Assembly: GCA_016208805.1 (NCBI GenBank)
Contig: JACQXL010000033.1
Span: forward strand, 1-11,417
Direction of reading: 5' to 3'
DNA: 11,417 nucleotides
Origin: Planctomycetota bacterium
Lineage (GTDB): Bacteria > Planctomycetota > MHYJ01 > JACQXL01
The translations under genes were made by a program, and so were the position numbers. A model generated the notes under the pieces. The model was given only the letters and a program-made list of their open reading frames with translations, was not told the DNA's origin and ran no database searches. Shown here piece after piece: positions 6,734-11,417 of this stretch. Within the stretch, counting starts at the first letter, position 1. Each line of letters opens with the position of its first letter.

Positions 6734-8135
6734 TATTTACGCCAAACTTAAGGCCGTGGTTGGTTCAGAACGGGTCTCGGCCCTGCCCGAAGACCGGATT
6801 GCCGCATCATACGACGCATCCAAACTCCAGAACCTGCCCGATGTCGTGGTCAAGCCCAAGACCACCCAGGAGGTCTCGGCCATATTGAAGATTGCCAATG
6901 AGACGGATACGTCGGTCTATCCGCGCGGGGCGGCCACATCCGTTACCGGCTCGGCCGTCCCGACCCGAGACGGGATCGTCATAGACCTGTCCCTGATGAA
7001 CCGCATCGTAGAAATCAATCCGGCTAACCTGACGGCCGTAGTTGAACCGGGCGTGGTCGTGGCCGACCTGCAGAAAGAGGCGGAATCACGGGGGTTGTTC
7101 TATCCGCCCGACCCGGCCAGCGCCGAGTTCTGCACGCTCGGCGGTAATATCGCCACCAATGCCGGCGGCCTGAGATGTATCAAATACGGCACGACCAAGG
7201 ACTATGTCATTGCCTTGGAGGCCGTGCTGGCCGGGGGCGAAATAATCAATACCGGACGGGCTACACTGAAACACTCAGTCGGCTACGACCTCACCCGGCT
7301 GCTGCTCGGCTCCGAAGGCACACTCGGCATCGTTACCGGGATAACCCTGCGGCTGATTCCTAAACCAGCGGCACAGACGACATACTTCGTATTCTATAAG
7401 GATGAAACACCGGCTATCCAATTAAGTATGGACTTATTGGCTAAAGGCATCCTGCCCCGGGCGCTGGAGTTTATGGATGCGGCATCATTACGGGCGGTGC
7501 GTAATTACCAGAAGGATTTTGATATGCCGGATATGGCCGGTTCAGGTTTGCTTATTGAACTGGACGGCGAACCGGCCGACCTGACCAAACAGCGCAGTCA
7601 GACAGAGGAAATTATCAAAGGAAGTAATCCAATAATGATGATGCAGGCCGATAACAAAGACGAGATAGACAAACTCTGGGCAATCCGCAAGGCGCTCTCG
7701 CCGGCCCTGTATTCTATCACGGACAAGAAAACCAGCGAAGACATCTGCCTGCCGCGCGATAAAATCCTGCCCATCCTCGGTGTGCTCAAGACGATAGAAA
7801 ACAAATACCATATCCCGGTGGCCACATTCGGGCATTTAGGCGACGGCAACCTGCACGTCAATTTCCTCGTATCTACCCCGGCGCACCAGGCCGAATTAGA
7901 GCCGGCCGTGGACGAACTATTCCGCTCGGTTATCGGGCTGGGCGGCGCGTTATCGGGCGAGCACGGGATTGGGCTGACCAAGTCCAAATACCTGCCGCTG
8001 GAGGTCGGACCGGTGGAGATGGCGCTGATGAATCAGGTCAAGACCGCCTTTGACCCCAAAGGAATAATGAATCCGGGCAAGATATTCCCTGTCTTGATTC
8101 ACCACAAAAACACGAAGGACACAAAGACCCCTTAA
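6723..8135 (+). CDS. FAD-binding oxidoreductase, GlcD / D-lactate dehydrogenase type
   Basis: A 470-aa flavoprotein of the GlcD/D-lactate dehydrogenase family, which oxidises 2-hydroxy acids (glycolate, D-lactate, D-2-hydroxyglutarate). Substrate cannot be read from sequence. The FAD-binding half holds PRGAATSVTGSAVP (about 67-80), PPDP..FCTLGGNIATNAGG (128-149) and GSEGTLGIVT (197-205). The C-terminal half holds GHLGDGNLH (His371, His378), SGEHGIGLTKSKYL and the usual DPKGIMNPGKIFP end. The ATG lies inside the phosphatase gene, overlapping by 11 bases, with AAGGTG just upstream (6713-6718), so the two are co-transcribed and probably translationally coupled. The last dozen residues (IHHKNTKDTKTP) are not family sequence: they and the stop codon come from an intergenic-type repeat. 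No GlcE/GlcF or iron-sulfur partner gene lies next to it. Confidence 0.9.
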   Translation: MANNIYAKLKAVVGSERVSALPEDRIAASYDASKLQNLPDVVVKPKTTQEVSAILKIANETDTSVYPRGAATSVTGSAVPTRDGIVIDLSLMNRIVEINPANLTAVVEPGVVVADLQKEAESRGLFYPPDPASAEFCTLGGNIATNAGGLRCIKYGTTKDYVIALEAVLAGGEIINTGRATLKHSVGYDLTRLLLGSEGTLGIVTGITLRLIPKPAAQTTYFVFYKDETPAIQLSMDLLAKGILPRALEFMDAASLRAVRNYQKDFDMPDMAGSGLLIELDGEPADLTKQRSQTEEIIKGSNPIMMMQADNKDEIDKLWAIRKALSPALYSITDKKTSEDICLPRDKILPILGVLKTIENKYHIPVATFGHLGDGNLHVNFLVSTPAHQAELEPAVDELFRSVIGLGGALSGEHGIGLTKSKYLPLEVGPVEMALMNQVKTAFDPKGIMNPGKIFPVLIHHKNTKDTKTP

Positions 8136-8240
8136 CACGAATCACCCACAGGGTGACCCAGTGGGTCACACGAATCCGGCAAATTACACGAATCATTCGT
8201 GGTATTCGTGCCATTCGTGTTCACGTTGCCTTTGTGGTTA
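8098..8240 (+). repeat. cacgaat/attcgtg composite inverted repeat overlapping the glcD-type 3' end
   Basis: Three acacgaat copies (8135-8142, 8168-8175, 8186-8193) face three attcgtg copies (8195-8201, 8204-8210, 8213-8219). Outer arms pair as aacacgaat (8134-8142) with attcgtgtt (8213-8221), and cacaaag (8120-8126) with ctttgtg (8230-8236). Two small hairpins lie in the left half: CACCC-ACA-GGGTG (8143-8155) and GTGACCC-AGT-GGGTCAC (8153-8169). The large stem could act as a transcript end or 3' stabiliser but lacks a T tract. Confidence 0.75.
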
Positions 8241-8310
8241 GGGCTTATCGTATATACCAGCAAACATAGGTTTTATATGGGTTACAAGATGAAATTGCCC
8301 CTAAAACGCA

Positions 8311-8344
8311 GGGGGGAGGGGGGACGGTGGGGGGTATCCCCCCA
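8311..8344 (+). repeat. G-run tract with GC hairpin
   Basis: Three runs of six G lie within 24 bases (8311-8316, 8318-8323, 8329-8334). The last pairs with six C at 8338-8343 around a TAT loop, extended by one T-A pair. No T tract follows, so it is not a standard intrinsic terminator. Purely canonical three-layer quadruplex folding lacks a fourth G3 run. Confidence 0.5.
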
Positions 8345-8349
8345 TGCCT

Positions 8350-8459
8350 TACCCTGATATGTAACATCACACGCCCTGATACACAATGTACCGTTAGCCC
8401 ATACATAGCGTCAGGTCAGTCCGCGCATACCGTCAGGTTAGTCCGTGCATATCGTTGGG
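8350..8459 (+). repeat. Five degenerate 22-bp tandem repeats
   Basis: Units start at 8350, 8372, 8394, 8416 and 8438. The units at 8416 and 8438 agree at 17 of 22 positions, 8394 and 8416 at 16 of 22, and the two leftmost at about 13 of 22, sharing CCCTGATA. Shared features of the right units are an agtCC / CATA core and a cGTcaGG end. Differences among the right units are mostly C/T and A/G. AGCCCA (8396-8401) and TGGGCT (8456-8461) also form arms that enclose the right three units. The array ends 9 bp before the promoter -35 box. Confidence 0.6.
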
Positions 8460-8468
8460 CTTGAGGGG

Positions 8469-8497
8469 TTGATGTTTAGTAATAGGGGATATATACT
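8469..8497 (+). promoter_or_regulatory. Sigma70-type promoter for the restriction-methylation gene
   Basis: TTGATG (8469-8474), a 17-bp spacer and TATACT (8492-8497) match the consensus at 4/6 and 5/6. Transcription would start near 8504 and leave a leader of about 100 bases before the chosen ATG at 8604. The 22-bp repeats lie directly upstream, where an activator or repressor could bind. Confidence 0.5.
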
Positions 8498-8603
8498 GTG
8501 CCGGCGGTTGATATATGGCGCGGCAACGAACCACATATAACATTCCTTACGCCGACCTGTGGTGAGGATACGAACCATACGGTCTATGCCCTTTGGGGGG
8601 TGG

Positions 8604-11285
8604 ATGTTTAGCAATAGAAAAACCACCGAACGCGAATTTGCCATTCGGCTCATCGGCTGGCTGAACGAGTTCCTGTCCCAGGGTAATTATCCCTTTGAAA
8701 CAGCCACCGGTGAAACATCCATAACCGTTGCCGATAAAAAGCATCGTTTCCCCGATGTCCAGATATGGTTCAACCGCAAGGCCGGTCTGGGCTTCTGTGG
8801 CTGGGAATTAAAAACACCTGAAACACCTTCAGATGATACCGGACTCCTTGCCAATGCGGCGGAAAAAGCCCGGGCAATGAACGCTGCCTACTTTGTCACC
8901 TGGAATATGCAGAAAGCCATCATTTGGCGTATGCCCTTAGCCGGCGCATCCATTACCGTTGAATACCGCCTGAAAACTTACCCGATAATCTCACAGGTAA
9001 GCACGGCCGATGACCTGCAGGTTGCCTCAAAGGCAATCCTCCTCAAGAACCTTGCTAAAAATATCCTTGATGATTTGGCCAAACTCCACCAGGATGGTCA
9101 TCTGTACGAAAAGGATACCGATACTACCTTCTTTATCAAACTCCTGTCCGATGCGGTCAGCCAATTATCGCCTCTGTTAAGCGATGCCCTGCGGTCAAAG
9201 GCCTCGGAACGTCAATTCCAGAAAGGATTGGAAGAATGGGCGTTCAAACAGGGCATCAGCAATTTCGGGGCCGAGGAATTCTACGATTCTGTTTCGCGCC
9301 AGTTAGTCTATCGGACTCTGGGCAAGATTATCCTTTATCAGGCTCTCCGTCGGTTCAAGCAGGAACTCCCGAAACTTGACTTGAATATGGTTACACCCGG
9401 AAAGGTAACCGGGAAACTAAACGAGTTCTTTGAGGCCGCCCGACAGATAGATTACCAGGCCGTCTTTGAAAAGGGCTACACGGATGAGGTCGGCATCCCG
9501 CCCAAGGCCGCGCCGGTCCTGACCGAACTGATTAATAAACTCAATCAGTATAACTTCTCAGGGATGCCGGTTGATGTCATCGGGCAGGTCTTTGAGGAAT
9601 TGATTCCACCCACAGAGCGACATAATTTGGGTCAGTATTTTACCCGCGAAGACCTGGTGGATTTAATAAATACCTTCTGTATCCGCGGGGCAAAAGACAG
9701 CATACTTGACCCAACCTGCGGCTCCGGGACATTCCTGACCCGGGCCTATAACCGCCTGCTACAGTTAGGCGGACACGACCACAAGAAACTCCTGACCCAA
9801 CTCTGGGGCATAGACATCGCCCATTTCCCAACCGAACTGGCCACGATAAACCTTTACCGCCAGAACCTTAACGATTACGCCAATTTCCCGCGGGTTATCC
9901 GCCAGGACTTTTTTGAGGTCAAGCCCGGCCAGATTTTTAAGTTTCCGCCACCCAAAGCGGATGTCAATATCCCGCATATTGACCAGCAAATACCGCAATT
10001 TGACGGCATTATCGGCAATTTCCCGTATATCCGGCAGGAACTTATTGAAAAGGTGGATAAAACCTACAAGTCAAAATTAACCAGAGTCCATCAGGATGAC
10101 TGGATTAAGGATTATCCTGACTTCTTTGATAAGAACCACAGCCCTAAACTCTCCGGCCAGGCGGATATCTATGCCTCGCTATTCTTACACACCGCCCGTT
10201 TTCTGAAAGAAGACGGCCGGATGGGAATTGTGACATCTAATGCCTGGCTTGATGTAGAATACGGTTATGAACTCCAGAAATTCTTCCTGAAGCATTTTAA
10301 GATTATAGCGATATTGGAGTCACGTTGTGAGCCCTGGTTTGAGGATGCCGCGGTCAATACTATCGTTACGATTTTGGAACGATGCACCAAAGCGGAAGAA
10401 CGCAATCGCCACATCGTCAAGTTCGTCAAACTCAAAAAGCCCTTAAACCAACTCATTCCCTGGGACATCAAAGACCCGGTTAACCGCTGGAGCGGCCTGC
10501 AAAGATTGGTCGGCAAGATAGAGCATATTGGTCAAGAATATTATAAACCGGAGCGAAGCGGAGTCCCGATGAATATCGGGAACAATAAAATTATTAATAC
10601 GCTCAAAGGCATAAAGACCGTAGAGGATGAGAATTTCCGTATCCGTATTAGTAAACAGGAAGACTTACTGGATGAAGTAGCCAAATCCGGCAAGACCGTC
10701 AAATGGGGCCGGTACCTCAGGGCGCCGGAGATTTATTTTGAGATAATGGATAAATGCAAGGGCAAACTCGTCCCGCTCAAACAGGTTGCGGATATTAGGT
10801 TCGGATTAAAGACCGGCATCAACGAGTTCTTCTACCTGACTGAGGAACAGATAAAACACTGGGGAATTGAGAAAGAGTTTCTGAAGCCAGTAATTAAATC
10901 GCCAAAAGAGGCAAAAGGAATATTGTTAAAATCAGGTGATGTTGAATGCAAGGTCTTTCTCTGTCATGAAACTAAATCTAAATTAAGGAAACGTAACAGA
11001 CTTAATGCCCTACAATATATTGAATGGGGCGAAAAGCAAAAAACCAAAGATGGTATAGTGTGGCCAAATGTTGAAAGCGTATCCGGGCGTAAACTATGGT
11101 ATGACCTTGGTGAAAGAGAACCAGGCAAGATACTCCTTCAGATGATTACCAATGATAGGTTTTTTTCTCCATATAATACTGACGGTGTACAGGTAGACCA
11201 TAATCTTTTTGAGCTATTCCCAAACGAAGCAAATTATTCATACGGATTGGGCATCTATTTTAATTCAACTATTGTTGCGCTGTGA
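8604..11285 (+). CDS. Type IIG-like restriction-modification enzyme (Eco57I-type), C-terminally short
   Basis: The 893-aa polypeptide combines nuclease, N6-adenine methylase and recognition parts. Near the N-terminus a PD-(D/E)xK-like site is visible: FPDVQIW (Asp51), then WELK (Glu68, Lys70). A helical linker follows (about 130-330), then HNLGQYFT. Motif I is DPTCGSGTFL (Asp369). Motif IV reads NFPY (472-475) where NPPY is usual. From about 730 (ADIRFGLKTGINEFFYL) to WYDLGERE and VDHNLFELFPN lies the Eco57I-type target-recognition region. The protein ends at YFNSTIVAL, where relatives continue through an R..G.G segment and further, so the recognition domain looks cut off. Neither alternative frame downstream restores it. 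ATG 8604 is preferred (MFSNRKTTEREF); in-frame ATG 8586 and GTG 8559 are possible but lack a ribosome site. It may be active, a methylase only, or decaying. Confidence 0.85.
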   Translation: MFSNRKTTEREFAIRLIGWLNEFLSQGNYPFETATGETSITVADKKHRFPDVQIWFNRKAGLGFCGWELKTPETPSDDTGLLANAAEKARAMNAAYFVTWNMQKAIIWRMPLAGASITVEYRLKTYPIISQVSTADDLQVASKAILLKNLAKNILDDLAKLHQDGHLYEKDTDTTFFIKLLSDAVSQLSPLLSDALRSKASERQFQKGLEEWAFKQGISNFGAEEFYDSVSRQLVYRTLGKIILYQALRRFKQELPKLDLNMVTPGKVTGKLNEFFEAARQIDYQAVFEKGYTDEVGIPPKAAPVLTELINKLNQYNFSGMPVDVIGQVFEELIPPTERHNLGQYFTREDLVDLINTFCIRGAKDSILDPTCGSGTFLTRAYNRLLQLGGHDHKKLLTQLWGIDIAHFPTELATINLYRQNLNDYANFPRVIRQDFFEVKPGQIFKFPPPKADVNIPHIDQQIPQFDGIIGNFPYIRQELIEKVDKTYKSKLTRVHQDDWIKDYPDFFDKNHSPKLSGQADIYASLFLHTARFLKEDGRMGIVTSNAWLDVEYGYELQKFFLKHFKIIAILESRCEPWFEDAAVNTIVTILERCTKAEERNRHIVKFVKLKKPLNQLIPWDIKDPVNRWSGLQRLVGKIEHIGQEYYKPERSGVPMNIGNNKIINTLKGIKTVEDENFRIRISKQEDLLDEVAKSGKTVKWGRYLRAPEIYFEIMDKCKGKLVPLKQVADIRFGLKTGINEFFYLTEEQIKHWGIEKEFLKPVIKSPKEAKGILLKSGDVECKVFLCHETKSKLRKRNRLNALQYIEWGEKQKTKDGIVWPNVESVSGRKLWYDLGEREPGKILLQMITNDRFFSPYNTDGVQVDHNLFELFPNEANYSYGLGIYFNSTIVAL
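10548..10582 (+). repeat. Short in-frame hairpin element inside the methylase gene
   Basis: TCCCGAT (10564-10570) and ATCGGGA (10575-10581) form a 7-bp stem around a GAAT loop. Just upstream, GCGAAGC (10553-10559) is a sequence known to form an exceptionally stable DNA mini-hairpin. The element encodes PERSGVPMNIGN in frame, in the linker between the methylase core and the recognition region. It resembles small palindromic repeats seen in many metagenome genomes, although copy number cannot be judged here. Confidence 0.55.
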
Positions 11286-11342
11286 AGGGAACTATTGATA
11301 CTCACATTTTTAATGTCCTAATTGTAAAGGTAACTTAGCTGC

Positions 11343-11417
11343 ATGGATAAACGACGCCAAAAGGTTTTGGGTATTACTAATTCGGTTAGTTTCGCGCCGG
11401 ACGCTGTTTCCCAACTT
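11343..11417 (+). CDS. Possible start of a gene running off the window end
   Basis: An ATG opens a frame of 25 codons (MDKRRQKVLGITNSV...) with no stop up to the last base. AAAGG about 13 bases upstream is too far for a good ribosome site. Both strands have other open frames over this short stretch, so this is a weak call. No family is recognisable. Confidence 0.2.
   Translation, partial: MDKRRQKVLGITNSVSFAPDAVSQL

Larger units (their letters stand above)
8241..8603. other. Non-coding, repeat-rich region before the restriction gene
   Basis: I see no convincing gene on either strand here. The stretch holds a G-rich hairpin tract (8311-8344), five degenerate 22-bp tandem units (8350-8459), a likely promoter (8469-8497) and a partial copy of the downstream gene's start region (8465-8485). 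Short open frames here are low in quality. Confidence 0.6.

Noticed and set aside
7598..7987. 129-codon minus-strand open frame
   Set aside because: It lies fully opposite the conserved C-terminal half of the GlcD-type gene, and its translation has no recognisable features.
8311..8343. Intrinsic terminator or canonical G-quadruplex
   Set aside because: The GC hairpin has no following T tract. Only three G runs of three or more are present, so a canonical three-layer quadruplex is not formed by this tract alone.
8350..8459. CRISPR array or plasmid replication origin
   Set aside because: The 22-bp units are directly adjacent with no spacers, so it is not CRISPR. No replication initiator gene, AT-rich unwinding region or DnaA-box cluster is visible, so an origin is not supported.
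11286..11417. Frameshifted continuation of the restriction enzyme, or the end of a minus-strand gene
   Set aside because: Neither other forward frame continues the expected recognition-domain sequence. Two minus-strand frames are open to the edge, but too short and featureless to call.

Overview
The window looks like chromosomal DNA from an uncultivated bacterium. The exported Fn3/FIMAH-type protein, the heptanucleotide (ccgaaat)n and cacgaat/attcgtg repeats, and the moderate GC content resemble Planctomycetota or Omnitrophota-like metagenome bins. That placement is inference and no gene here fixes the phylum. No tRNA, rRNA, CRISPR array or classical insertion sequence was seen.

Left block (12-4220), three plus-strand genes. 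Two are paralogous ~420-residue proteins with N-terminal hydrophobic segments, of a family I do not recognise. They share an RC-x-W...QSEFC cysteine motif and a 33-bp stretch of identical DNA near their 3' ends. Between them lies a 555-aa protein that starts in the middle of a fibronectin type III (Fn3) domain, continues with a complete Fn3 domain and a FIMAH-like helical domain, and ends in an unknown region. The third gene overlaps the second by ATGA. The block looks like an A-B-A' duplication with a rearranged middle gene.

Central block (4336-8135), tightly packed plus-strand metabolic genes: a PabB-type chorismate-utilising enzyme (aminodeoxychorismate synthase component I, folate branch), an inositol-monophosphatase-family phosphatase, and a GlcD/D-lactate-dehydrogenase-type FAD oxidoreductase. 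Catalytic motifs are intact in all three.

Right block (8136-11417): about 470 bp of repeat-rich non-coding DNA with a good sigma70-like promoter, then a single-chain type IIG-like restriction-methylation protein. It has a PD...ELK nuclease motif, methylase motif I, a variant NFPY motif IV, and a target-recognition region that stops early.

The most striking theme is that small repeat elements of different families sit inside or at the ends of consecutive genes without breaking their frames. A 144-145 bp multi-hairpin element with TGTAGT/ACTACA termini lies within the phosphatase gene and accounts almost exactly for its extra ~48 residues. A heptanucleotide tract forms the PabB linker. A 10-bp-phased GTCA/TGAC inverted element supplies the pabB stop codon. 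A cacgaat/attcgtg element supplies the end of glcD. A short hairpin element lies in the methylase gene. This resembles the in-ORF palindromic elements described in Rickettsia, but here several unrelated families occur within about 6 kb.
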